Source: Pelagomonas calceolata
Taxonomy: Eukaryota > Sar > Pelagophyceae > Pelagomonadales > Pelagomonadaceae
Length of the DNA stretch: 64,000 nt
Assembly (NCBI GenBank): GCA_918797485.1
Contig: CAKKNE010000001.1
Location: 1,674,001-1,738,000, forward strand
Reading direction: 5' to 3'
Of the stretch, positions 27,308 through 35,726 are shown piece by piece (position 1 is the stretch's first letter; each line of letters begins with the position of its first letter). Position numbers and translations under genes: made by a program. A model generated the notes under the pieces. It ran no database searches. It saw nothing but the letters and a program-made list of their open reading frames with translations, and was not told where the DNA came from.

Positions 27308-30132
27308 TAGGTGGTAGCGAGGAGCCTTTCCAGGTCGTCCTCGACCTGCGGCGAGCCGGCTCCGGTGTACAGGATCTGCTCGCCGGACGCGTCTATCGAC
27401 GGACTCGAGAGGCGCCAGGCGCCCACCCTATGCGCGTGCAAAGCGTCGCTCGCGTCCTTCTCCGAACCAAACAACGCGACGCCCTGCTTGCCCTTGACCC
27501 GCACCTTGGTCACTCCAAATTCCTCGAGCGCATGCCGCAGGGACCACTCTCTTTCATCATCGTCGGAGTCGTCGCTGTCTATTTCGTCGACGTACGTCGC
27601 GCGGACGGCGCGGGCCTCGATCGGTCCCTCTACTTTCGGCGGCGGCGGCGGCTTCCAGTCCGGCGGCCGGTCCGACGCTTCTGGTGGTTTTTCGGGGGTG
27701 TGTGATGGCATCGGCGGCGGGGGCGCGTCCGGCACGTGCGGCGGCATCGGGGGCGGCGCGTCCGACGCATGCGGCGGCCACGGGTCGGCGGAGCCGGCGG
27801 GCCAGGGGTCTCCACCGTTATCATCCTTGACGGGCGTGTGCGACGGCATCGGCGGCGGGGGCGCCGCGCTGTCCGGCGCCCGCGACAGCATCGGCGGCGG
27901 CGACGCGGGCCAGGGATCAGCAGCGGGCGGCGCCCAGCCCGGCGGGTGGTGGTCGGGCGGGCGCATGGCGAGTTTCGGCGACTTCTTTTTCGAAGCCAGC
28001 TTCGGCGAGAAGGGGTTGGCCGGCATGTGCGCGAAGGCGTCGAACGCGGTATGTGGTTTTGGTGATGGCGCCGGTTGCCTCGGCGACCACGCCGGGCTCT
28101 CGGGCGCGCGCGGCGACTTGGGTCCTCCCGCGCCGGCGTTTACTACTCTAAGTAAGCGCTCGCAGGCGATACTGGCCTGGATCTTGGCCGTCGTCGACAC
28201 GGCTCCAGACGAGGGAAGCAGCACGGGACATAAAGCAGCGGCGAGGCCGCGCCACGACGACCCATTTAATCTTTGCCGTCTGACGATGCGCGCCAAGTGC
28301 GCCGCCAACCTCCCCAACAACTGCTTGTGGATCGGCGGCAAATCGTCCACCAACTTCTGCAGCGCCTCGCGCTGCGCCGCGGCGGTCCGGGGCTCCGTCG
28401 CCGCCCGGACGAAGGCGTCGCGCGTCTCGTGATGTACGGTCTTGCAAAGCGGCACATGCATCATGAGTAGAGCTCGGACCGCGTCCACCGCGGCATGGGG
28501 CTCGCCGCCCTCGATCGCGCTCACGATCGCCTTCGAAGCTTTTTCTGGAGTCGCCTGGCCGAGCGCCGCTTGTGTCGGGTCCCCACCTAATGCCGCTTTC
28601 ACAGAAGCGCACCTCTTTGCATCGCCGCGCTCGATCCAGAGATTTGCGGTACACATCGCACGCTCGTCGGCCTCGAACGCGTCGAGAGCCGTTCGCACGG
28701 CCTCGGCACCATGCGCCGTCCAGGGCTGCGGCGGCGTATCTTCTGAATGGTGGAACGCGTGTTGCGCCTTGCCGAAGAGATTCGCAAACCCCTTCTTCTT
28801 CCTCGGTGCCGGGTCGCTTTTCGCCTCCTCGGCACCTAGACGGCCGGCCAACGACCCCTGGCGCTTCTTGAGCTGCTTCCGCCGCAAGTCGCCGGAGGCC
28901 TCGTGGTCGAGGTGGGGCCGCGGGCTCGATGGTTCATCGGTCGCGTCGACGGTCTCCTTCTTCGAGAACGCGGTCAGGGCCATCATCGTCCTCGAAGCGG
29001 CCGCGCGGAACCGGTTTTGTTGCATCGACTCGAGCGAGGGCGCCGGGGCGGCACTGGGCGCGTCCTCGACGTCGACGGGGGGCACGGCGTTCTTCTTCGA
29101 GAAGGCGCCGTGCTGGCCCGTGGCCTTCGCCGCGGCCTTGCGCACTTTCGTCGCCGCGGGGCCCAGCGCCGCCGCCGCGTTCGATGCGATCTCCCGCGCG
29201 CGTTGTGCAGCGCCCGTCAGCGTCCCGCGCCAGCCTTCGGGTATGAGATCCGTCTTGAGCGCCTCGAGGTACTCCTCTCGGCTCACGGTCCCGTTGCCGT
29301 CCGTGTCGGCCTTCGCCACCAACTCTTTCACACGTTCCAAGCTCGCGTCGGCGTCGTTCTTCAGGAGCGCCGCGTGGATCTCCTCGGCGCTCAGCTCGCC
29401 GTCCCCATCAACATCCATGGCGTCGAAGGCTCGCGACGCGGCGCGCTGCTCGTCCGTCTCGTCCGGCTGCGCCCGCGGGGAGAAGGCCCCGTGGACCCCC
29501 GTCAGTTTTGCAGCGGCCTTCCGCAACCTCAAGCTCGCCGGCCGGGCCGCGGCCGGGGACGTCTCGTGGGCGGCGGGGATGGCGACGCCGGCCCCAGCGT
29601 CATCAGTAGGCGCTTCGTCGCCCGCGGACCACGCGGGCTCGGCCGGCGGCGGCTCAGCGCTCTTTTTCTTGGCGAGCTTCTCCTTGACCTTTGCGCCGGC
29701 GTGGTGGAGCCCTGTCAGCGCGGCGAGCTTCTTGCGCAGCTTGCGCGCGCCGCTTGCCGAGCTTGCGGGCGCGTCGGGCGCCTCGGCCGCGGCCGTGACG
29801 CCGGGCGCCGCGGGCTGCGACCAGGGGTCCTCCGGCGGGCTCGCGGGCGGCACGGCGACGGACGGGCTGCCCTCGGTCCGGGCCGGCAGCGCCGGCGACG
29901 TGGCCGCCCCGAAGGGATCGGCTGGTGGTGAAGTGGGTGTCTCGATCCAGGGATCGGAGGCCGCCGAGGGTGTGGCCCAGGGGTCCGGGTCCGTCGGTCT
30001 GGCGGGGCTTACGATGGGGTCCGCCGGCGGCGCTGCCATTTGTGGGCTGCCCGGGGCGGCGGCCACGAAGGGATCGGCGGGCGCCGAGGCCGCGGCCCAG
30101 GGGTCTTCCTGGCTCTCCGCGACGTCCACCAT
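27307..30132 (-). CDS. DPW/DPF-rich EF-hand protein with RhoGAP-like region
   Basis: 941 aa. The N-terminal 130 and C-terminal ~230 residues are Pro/Ala-rich and carry at least nine DPW/DPF motifs, the ligand of AP-2 alpha appendage in epsin-like endocytic adaptors (family knowledge). A paired EF-hand lies at ~230-300 (DVDGDGELSAEE, DTDGNGTVSREE). A motif of ~18 residues recurs three times (LRKKLAALTGLHHAG, LRKAAAKLTGVHGAFS, VRKAAAKATGQHGAFS). Residues ~560-690 (LPPIHKQLLGRLAAHLARI, SWRGLAAALCPVLLP) match the second half of RhoGAP domains, but the catalytic Arg loop is not obvious. Probably a calcium-regulated endocytic scaffold (inference). The long plus-strand frame over it is a shadow. Confidence 0.75.
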   Translation of the reverse strand: MVDVAESQEDPWAAASAPADPFVAAAPGSPQMAAPPADPIVSPARPTDPDPWATPSAASDPWIETPTSPPADPFGAATSPALPARTEGSPSVAVPPASPPEDPWSQPAAPGVTAAAEAPDAPASSASGARKLRKKLAALTGLHHAGAKVKEKLAKKKSAEPPPAEPAWSAGDEAPTDDAGAGVAIPAAHETSPAAARPASLRLRKAAAKLTGVHGAFSPRAQPDETDEQRAASRAFDAMDVDGDGELSAEEIHAALLKNDADASLERVKELVAKADTDGNGTVSREEYLEALKTDLIPEGWRGTLTGAAQRAREIASNAAAALGPAATKVRKAAAKATGQHGAFSKKNAVPPVDVEDAPSAAPAPSLESMQQNRFRAAASRTMMALTAFSKKETVDATDEPSSPRPHLDHEASGDLRRKQLKKRQGSLAGRLGAEEAKSDPAPRKKKGFANLFGKAQHAFHHSEDTPPQPWTAHGAEAVRTALDAFEADERAMCTANLWIERGDAKRCASVKAALGGDPTQAALGQATPEKASKAIVSAIEGGEPHAAVDAVRALLMMHVPLCKTVHHETRDAFVRAATEPRTAAAQREALQKLVDDLPPIHKQLLGRLAAHLARIVRRQRLNGSSWRGLAAALCPVLLPSSGAVSTTAKIQASIACERLLRVVNAGAGGPKSPRAPESPAWSPRQPAPSPKPHTAFDAFAHMPANPFSPKLASKKKSPKLAMRPPDHHPPGWAPPAADPWPASPPPMLSRAPDSAAPPPPMPSHTPVKDDNGGDPWPAGSADPWPPHASDAPPPMPPHVPDAPPPPMPSHTPEKPPEASDRPPDWKPPPPPKVEGPIEARAVRATYVDEIDSDDSDDDEREWSLRHALEEFGVTKVRVKGKQGVALFGSEKDASDALHAHRVGAWRLSSPSIDASGEQILYTGAGSPQVEDDLERLLATT

Positions 30133-30493
30133 GGCGTTAAGGGCAGCCTATACCCACTGTTCGGTGTGGGCTCTCAGGACTTTGGTGCGTGGTCTCTGCG
30201 ATGCTGTTGGAGAGGGGCAGCCCCACTGCCGAGCGTCTCTATCCACGACGCAGGTGAGCTGCTTCTGGTTTGCCTTTGCCTGTTCAGCTTTGATTTGAGC
30301 TCTAGTATCTCTCTACCTAGGTACAGCTAATCTGTAGAGAGATTGAATGGGGGGGGCGAGGCGGTTCTGCTTAGAAGGGTATGTACTGTTATCAAGGACG
30401 CGGCCCGCGCCCGCCGCCGATGAATCCTAGCACCGTAACGGACCCGCGGCGGTCGTGGCGGCTAGGCCTAGCTCCAAGCAAAGCAACAGAAAC
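30133..30493. other. Intergenic, no gene seen
   Basis: 361 bp between minus-strand genes, with a G-run near 30350. A loosely similar CTCTAGTATCTCTCTACCTAGG at about 30300 may be a decayed palindromic element, but the match is too weak to call. Confidence 0.4.
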
Positions 30494-32482
30494 TTACGCG
30501 TCCCGGATGGCCTTGTCTCTAGCTCTCCTCCCCCCACACGTCAGCCATCTTGTACCTTTTTCAGCGGTGTTCATCATGAACTCCTTCGTGAAGCCGCAGA
30601 TGAAGCGCTTGCCCTTCTGGGTCCAGGGCTTCGCTCGCTTCGCCTCGTAGACGTTCAGGTAGTCTCTGATACTTTCATGGATGCATCTTGCGTCGTATCG
30701 GAGCGGGGGCTTCTGCCCCTTCTCCACTTTACCAGGTTGCGAGAAGAACTGGCGTAGATCGCCGTAAGGCACGTCGCTCCCCTTCTTGTTGCCCACGTCG
30801 CTCGGTTTGACCTTAGCCTTGCGAGATGGCAGGCCGGGCTCGTCCACTTGATGTTCTTTCCCATTAAACGTCGTAGGATTGGCTACGCGCGTATGCGGCG
30901 AGGCGGATAAGACGCGCCGCAACCGTCGGTAGATACATAAATTCATGAACGGGATGAACAATGATAGAACTGATAGACCAATCGCGGCGCCCTTGATGTA
31001 GATCACATCGAGATCGAACTTTCGGGATAGAGGTATGCTAGCCGCACTTACCACTAAAGATAAAAATATCAGCGCCACGTAGATGTGATTCACCTGGAAC
31101 GTAGCTAAAAATGATTCATTTTGAGATAACCGAGGCACCATCAGCACGAGCGTAAACCCGATGGCCACGACGTTCGCCAGGAACTCCTCGAATTGCTTGG
31201 AAAAGACGACGTTCAGCGCGTTCGCAAATAAAGCGAAGATGATCGGCGCGATCGTCTCCAGGAACGGTTGGCGCGCATCGCGATACAGGTAGAACGTCAC
31301 TCTCAACTTAGGAGTATAAAAGGGCTTCTTTCCCTCAATCCCGTCGCCGTCGGCCTCGTATTCTACGGTAGGTGACGAGTTCATGATCTCCCACTTCTTC
31401 ATCTCGTCCATCTTTGACGGGGAGTCGTAGTCCCTGACTCGTACTAGGTTCCTGAAATCCTTGACATGACACAGAATGGACGGTCTCAGTTCGTGGCCTG
31501 TCTCAGAAGTGAAGGAGGTCAATTCGATCATGACCTCGGCCGCCATGATGTGGAAGGGGTGGGCGCTGAAAACGCTATATAATTTCATGGGTACATTGGC
31601 CGCGAAGGTCGTGGACGTCGCGCGCCAGACACCACCATGCATAGATTGTGAAGTAGATGCGACTTTCCTCTCGTCAAAACACCCTTCCACCGACGTCTCG
31701 CCCTCGTTTACTCGCGTCGCAAAGTAGGGCGTCGCCGTTTTACCGGAGCAGCGCGGCAATGATGCAAGGTCGTAGAGCAGCGGCCGTTGTATGAGCGTAC
31801 CCACGAGCGAGATGCCGTCCTCGTCCGCCTCGGATCGCGACGCCACTAATTTTTTGATCATTAATGTAAGATACACAGGTACGACGACCTGCCGCGTCTT
31901 GTCGGACTTGATGGGCTTTGAGACGCGCAGCGACGGGTCCAAAAGCTCGTAGGCCGGTTCACTTCCGGCTAGCCGTGTCAGCTGCTCCCGCCCGTCCGCA
32001 TCCAATTGTAAAGCCGCCCGCGCGTCCTCGACCGCCTTGAGTGATTTCCTGTGGTCCTCGACACATTTTTTGAGCCGCGCGTGGAGCTTGCACCGCGCGC
32101 CGTAGCCGGCGATTATTGAAGCGGCTTGGCACGCGGCGCCGGGGCCCTCGCCCAGCAACTTGAGTTCCGCCGCGGGTGCGTTTAATAAGCTTTCGAGCAC
32201 CTCGCCATCCACGCCGTGCTTCAGAAACAGCTCGGAGCACGCGGCGATGCTACACTGCTCGCAGCACGCGTCCACCACCGATGCGACCTTGGCCGCGTCC
32301 CACGATCGAGCTCCCGCGGGCGGCGGCGGCTTCGGCGCCTCCTCTATTCTAACGTCGACGTCGTCGGCCGCGACTGCGCGCTTGCGCGTGCTCCGCGCCG
32401 GCGAGTAGCCCGGCCTATCCCCTGGATCGTAGCCGGGCGGGCGGTAGGTGCGGCCCAGGAGCCGCTCGGTGGCCGTGGGCAT
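30494..32482 (-). CDS. Four-TM protein resembling pentameric ligand-gated channels, with SAM-like N-domain
   Basis: 662 aa. Residues ~60-125 (AAKVASVVDACCEQCSIAAC to ELKLLGEGPGAACQAASII) look like a SAM domain. A coiled stretch and a beta-rich region follow, VVVPVYLTLMIKKLVAS to GTLIQRPLLYDL and KLRVTFYLYRDARQPF. Four transmembrane helices then come in order: FLETIAPIIFALFANALNVV, LANVVAIGFTLVLMVPRL, HIYVALIFLSLVVSAASIPL, and IGLSVLSLFIPFMNLCIY. The order beta domain, three close helices, loop, fourth helix recalls Cys-loop-type channels, but no Cys loop and no signal peptide are visible. A basic C-terminal tail of ~150 residues follows. Channel function is a hypothesis. Confidence 0.5.
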   Translation of the reverse strand: MPTATERLLGRTYRPPGYDPGDRPGYSPARSTRKRAVAADDVDVRIEEAPKPPPPAGARSWDAAKVASVVDACCEQCSIAACSELFLKHGVDGEVLESLLNAPAAELKLLGEGPGAACQAASIIAGYGARCKLHARLKKCVEDHRKSLKAVEDARAALQLDADGREQLTRLAGSEPAYELLDPSLRVSKPIKSDKTRQVVVPVYLTLMIKKLVASRSEADEDGISLVGTLIQRPLLYDLASLPRCSGKTATPYFATRVNEGETSVEGCFDERKVASTSQSMHGGVWRATSTTFAANVPMKLYSVFSAHPFHIMAAEVMIELTSFTSETGHELRPSILCHVKDFRNLVRVRDYDSPSKMDEMKKWEIMNSSPTVEYEADGDGIEGKKPFYTPKLRVTFYLYRDARQPFLETIAPIIFALFANALNVVFSKQFEEFLANVVAIGFTLVLMVPRLSQNESFLATFQVNHIYVALIFLSLVVSAASIPLSRKFDLDVIYIKGAAIGLSVLSLFIPFMNLCIYRRLRRVLSASPHTRVANPTTFNGKEHQVDEPGLPSRKAKVKPSDVGNKKGSDVPYGDLRQFFSQPGKVEKGQKPPLRYDARCIHESIRDYLNVYEAKRAKPWTQKGKRFICGFTKEFMMNTAEKGTRWLTCGGRRARDKAIRDA

Positions 32483-32837
32483 TGCTGCAAACGCTCGCAG
32501 AGGTCAGGCGTCGCGCGCGAGGTGGGTTGGTGCTGCCCGCGTGGACGCGCTCGCGTCGTCCGGCTGCCCGCGTATGCACGCTGCCAATCGACAAGGCGCT
32601 GCACCCCAGCGCCGCCGACGATTTGTGTCTTACGAACCGTCGGAAGGCTCGGGACGACGGTCCCACGCTTCTCCATCGCACGCGTCGAAGCGTGGCGACT
32701 GAAAAACCCGACCGGCGCGTTCCAGGCGGTTTGCGCATCGGCGCCTTCCTAGGCCCAATTCCCAGCTCGACGGGCGTTCGGGCAGCCTCGTACGCGACCA
32801 CCGAGAAGCCGCATCGGCTATAAACCCCTAGGCCACC
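32483..32837. other. Divergent intergenic region
   Basis: 355 bp between the channel-like gene and the ankyrin gene. A TATAAA lies at 32819-32824, only 14 bp before the ankyrin ATG, too close to act as a normal TATA box for that start. No palindromic element. Confidence 0.45.
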
Positions 32838-33722
32838 ATGGCCATGTGGGTAGGGCGCGAGGAGGAGATCCCGGCCTACCGCCTGGCGCACAACCAGGAG
32901 GCGACGCCGGCGACGCTCGGTTTGTTCCAGGCCTGTGAAGCTGGGGATGCCGTCAAAGTAGGAGAGTTCCTCGCGCAAAATGGACGAGCGAACTACTTCG
33001 ACGACGTCAAGGGCGGGACGACGCCGGTGCACGCCGCGTGCACCCTGCCGAAGGACGCTAGTGCGTTAGAAGCGTTGATTGCCTTCGCAGCCACGGAACC
33101 AGGTGATGATTTGAAGCCCCTGTTCGACCTCCCTTCTACTGTGCTAAAAGCCACACCTTTACATTGCGCGGCCGAAGTGGGCAATTCAGCACAACTAGAA
33201 GTGTTACTCAAGTTAGGTATAGATGCCAACGGCGAAAACGCCTACGGGGATACTCCTTTATTGGTAGCGTGCGCGAACAACCAGGCGGAGTGTGTCAAAT
33301 TGCTGCTAGAACATAATGCAGACCCCACCAAAGCCAACCACAAAAAACAAAATGCCCTGCACATGGCCGTGGCGGGCCTGGGCAAGGCGCTGCGGAGCGA
33401 GGAGGGCAAGGAGAACGAAAACGTCGAGGAGAAATTATTGGTTGCGAAGCGGTTGCTGGAGGACCCGAAAGTCCCTCTCGCCAAGCGCATCGACCCGAAC
33501 CACGCCGACGCCAACGGCCAGACGCCGCTCCACCACATCGCGGTCATGAAGGAGCGGCCCGCGACCGTGGCTTTGGCCAAATTATTGTTGGCGTCCGGTG
33601 GGAAAGCCAAGGTCATGGATGCGAGCGGAAAACGGCCCTCGGAGCTGGGGGCGGGCCGGGCGACGCCGCGCGGCGAGCTGACGGCTCTACTCAAACGCCA
33701 CGAGCTGTTGGTGTTGGGCTAG
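32838..33722 (+). CDS. Ankyrin-repeat protein
   Basis: 294 aa from the ATG in ACCATGGCC. Ankyrin repeats run from ~28 to 270: GLFQACEAGDAVKVGEFLAQ, GTTPVHAACTLPKD, ATPLHCAAEVGNSAQLEVLL, GDTPLLVACANNQAECVKLL, QNALHMAVAGLGKAL, GQTPLHHIAVMKE and a capping repeat ending in LLKRHELLVLG. Ankyrin stacks mediate protein binding; no catalytic domain, membrane segment or targeting signal is present. Partner unknown. Confidence 0.85.
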   Translation: MAMWVGREEEIPAYRLAHNQEATPATLGLFQACEAGDAVKVGEFLAQNGRANYFDDVKGGTTPVHAACTLPKDASALEALIAFAATEPGDDLKPLFDLPSTVLKATPLHCAAEVGNSAQLEVLLKLGIDANGENAYGDTPLLVACANNQAECVKLLLEHNADPTKANHKKQNALHMAVAGLGKALRSEEGKENENVEEKLLVAKRLLEDPKVPLAKRIDPNHADANGQTPLHHIAVMKERPATVALAKLLLASGGKAKVMDASGKRPSELGAGRATPRGELTALLKRHELLVLG

Positions 33723-33741
33723 GTTTCCTATGCGTAAGTAC

Positions 33742-34431
33742 TTACAACCGGCCTGGTATGTAGGGCATCATGTGGACCTCGACGCGTCTGTTCACGGCTC
33801 CTTTTTCCTCGGTGATGTCGTCGCTCAAGCGCCGCGTGCCCGCGAAGCCCACGGCGTACACACGATCTGTGTCCACGCCGCACTTGGCAACGAAGGACTT
33901 GATCGCTTCCGCCCTGGCTTTGCTTAAACCGTAGGCGCCGCCGGGGCAGCGCGCGCACATGTCGCTTCCGACCTTTCGCGCCGCCTTGCAGGGCTTCCCC
34001 GTCGCGCCGCGGCATTCCAGGCCGCAGGTTGAGTTCACATGTCCCTCAAACCGCACGACGACGCCGGGGTGGGACTTGAGCGTCCGCAGCAGTTGGGCGA
34101 GAATCGGTTGCGACGCCGGCAAGGGCACTGCCCGCGACCCGACGAATTGAATCATCCGGGAGAACCAGATGCGTTTCGCGCCCGGATCGACGAGCACCCC
34201 GGCTCCCCGCAGCGCGCACGAGCGACAGATCGCGAAGTCGCCGCGGACGTATGTTTTGTGAAGCCAATTGATTGCCCTCTCAAACGCTTTTCCGGCGGCC
34301 GGCTTCGGCAGGTGCCGCCGTATGGGGACAGTAGCCGTGTCCTGATACAAAGGAAAGTATCCCCGACGCGAGCAATGCCGCACCAGCACAATTTTGCGTT
34401 GTAAAACCCGTCGCGTTATATGAGGAGACAT
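33742..34431 (-). CDS. OmpA-C-terminal-like domain protein with Cys-rich insert
   Basis: 229 aa from the ATG at 34431. The second half is an OmpA/MotB-type fold: GVVVRFEGHVNSTCG, then SKARAEAIKSFVAKCGVDTDRVYAVGFAGTRRL and NRRVEVHMM, with the family's Ser-x-x-Arg-Ala helix, G-x-G/A region and NRRVE motif. Bacterial members bind peptidoglycan. Here the usual D-x-x-G-x loop is replaced by an insert with six Cys (TCGLECRGATGKPCKAARK, DMCARC), suggesting disulfides or metal. The basic N-terminus may target an organelle. A eukaryotic role, for instance in plastid envelope or a surface layer, is unknown; bacterial origin is likely (inference). Confidence 0.7.
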   Translation of the reverse strand: MSPHITRRVLQRKIVLVRHCSRRGYFPLYQDTATVPIRRHLPKPAAGKAFERAINWLHKTYVRGDFAICRSCALRGAGVLVDPGAKRIWFSRMIQFVGSRAVPLPASQPILAQLLRTLKSHPGVVVRFEGHVNSTCGLECRGATGKPCKAARKVGSDMCARCPGGAYGLSKARAEAIKSFVAKCGVDTDRVYAVGFAGTRRLSDDITEEKGAVNRRVEVHMMPYIPGRL

Positions 34432-34471
34432 GTGCACGCCATCGCCGCGACCACACCACACACAGATTTAC

Positions 34472-35452
34472 TCAGGAGGGAAACAGCGGCTCATCGTCGT
34501 CGAACGGATACGAGTCAAGCGCCGCGAGCGCCGCGCCGTCTCCCCTCACCCCGGCGAGGATGCCGACGTGGGGATTATCCCCACCTTCAAACCTCAACAG
34601 CCGCACGTCATAGCCCCGTTCGCTCGCGTAGCGCAACCTATCTTCTTCGAGGATCCGCCGCGCCTGCCGGAAGAGCCGCGTCCGCGCGCCGTCCCCCAAC
34701 ATCGCCGAAGCTCTAGCTGCAGGCGGCTCGTCGGCGTCGACTAGTGTGACATAATCTTCGGGAGAGACGTCAAAACCTGCGAGCCACGCCGAGCGTGGGT
34801 AATTGAGCGAAGGCGGCGCCGTCGTAGGCATGCGACCGCCCTTACTCGTGGTCTTCGCCACGGCCTTCCAGAGGCAGCAGGGCGACACGACGAAGGCCGC
34901 GCCACTGTCCACCGCGGCTTCGATGGCCATGTCGGCCACGGCGCCACAAGCCCGTAACGCGACGACGCAGTCATTTTTGTTGAGATGTGGTCCCAATTCC
35001 GCGCAGTCCACGGTCTTCGTCTTGATCTGGAGCGAGGCCTCGTCCGCGCGCTCTGCTGCCACGTCGAGTGCCCTTGCCGAGACGTCGCAGAGCAACACGT
35101 CCTTCCTCAAAAAGTATGCTAGAGGCAGCGCCACGTCGCCGCGACCGGCGCACGGGTCGACGATGCGCGCGCCGTCCAGCGCGCGCGCGACCGTCGCCAA
35201 GGCTTCTATTGATGCCCTTGAACGCCGCTGCTCGTCGTCCCGCTCCCGCGTCGCCGGCAGGAGGCCCTCGTCTATGGCGGACCAGTCCAGTGCCGTTGTA
35301 TGTAACACGTCCGGGTCCGGTAACGCACTGGCACTGCCGATCGCGTCCACGAGCGCTACGGCTTTTGCCCTGGCTGCAGCCCTGGGGTTGCCCTGCAGGT
35401 AGTCCACTGCGCGCGCGCTCGCGAGCAGCAATAGTGCGACGGTGGCACGCAT
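34472..35452 (-). CDS. SAM-dependent methyltransferase-like protein (Methyltransf_32/GSTCD type)
   Basis: 326 aa from the ATG at 35452, starting MRATVALLLLASARA, a probable signal or plastid presequence. Motif I is RIVDPCAGRGDVALPLAYFL, followed by the acidic strand KDVLLCDVSARALDVAAERA. Then come DCVVALRACGAVADMAIEAA and FVVSPCCLWK. ACG-x-x-D and SPCCxWK are characteristic of the Methyltransf_32 group that includes GSTCD and TRM13-like enzymes. The substrate could be a tRNA or protein. The stop lies close to the neighbouring OmpA-like gene's start. Confidence 0.7.
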   Translation of the reverse strand: MRATVALLLLASARAVDYLQGNPRAAARAKAVALVDAIGSASALPDPDVLHTTALDWSAIDEGLLPATRERDDEQRRSRASIEALATVARALDGARIVDPCAGRGDVALPLAYFLRKDVLLCDVSARALDVAAERADEASLQIKTKTVDCAELGPHLNKNDCVVALRACGAVADMAIEAAVDSGAAFVVSPCCLWKAVAKTTSKGGRMPTTAPPSLNYPRSAWLAGFDVSPEDYVTLVDADEPPAARASAMLGDGARTRLFRQARRILEEDRLRYASERGYDVRLLRFEGGDNPHVGILAGVRGDGAALAALDSYPFDDDEPLFPS

Positions 35453-35527
35453 CGATGGCGTAGTTGCTGCTGCAATTTGCACACTGTGGGCTGTGTTATG
35501 ACGCTTGCACTTGATCGTCGAGTGAGT

Positions 35528-35551
35528 GCTAGTGTGTCAATGCACGCTAGC
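35528..35551 (-). repeat. 24-bp imperfect palindrome, copy 6 (variant core)
   Basis: GCTAGTGTGTCAATG and CACGCTAGC. Read on the minus strand it is GCTAGCG, TGCATTGACA, CACTAGC, nearly identical to the variant at 4746-4769. It lies between divergent starts at 35452 (76 bp) and 35727 (176 bp). Confidence 0.68.
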
Positions 35552-35726
35552 GCCAAGAGGGAGAAGGGGGAAAAAAGGGCCGCACGAGCCTCTATCGGCT
35601 CTAACTGTGTGTCTCGTTACTTTGGTTTCGCTGCGCAATCCACCCCAGCAAGTTTCAGCCGCCAAAGTGTCGGCGCCGCAGAGAAGAGAGAAGGAGGCCA
35701 CAAGGCTACAACAAAACGCAATCGTC

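Noticed and set aside
28442-30298. A 618-codon open frame on the plus strand opposite the DPW-rich gene
   Set aside because: Its product is low-complexity Ala/Ser/Gly with no domain, while the minus strand encodes EF-hands and ordered motifs. High GC leaves long antisense frames open.
30298-30322. Sequence resembling the 24-bp palindrome
   Set aside because: Only partial agreement in arms and core; counted as chance or a fully decayed copy.
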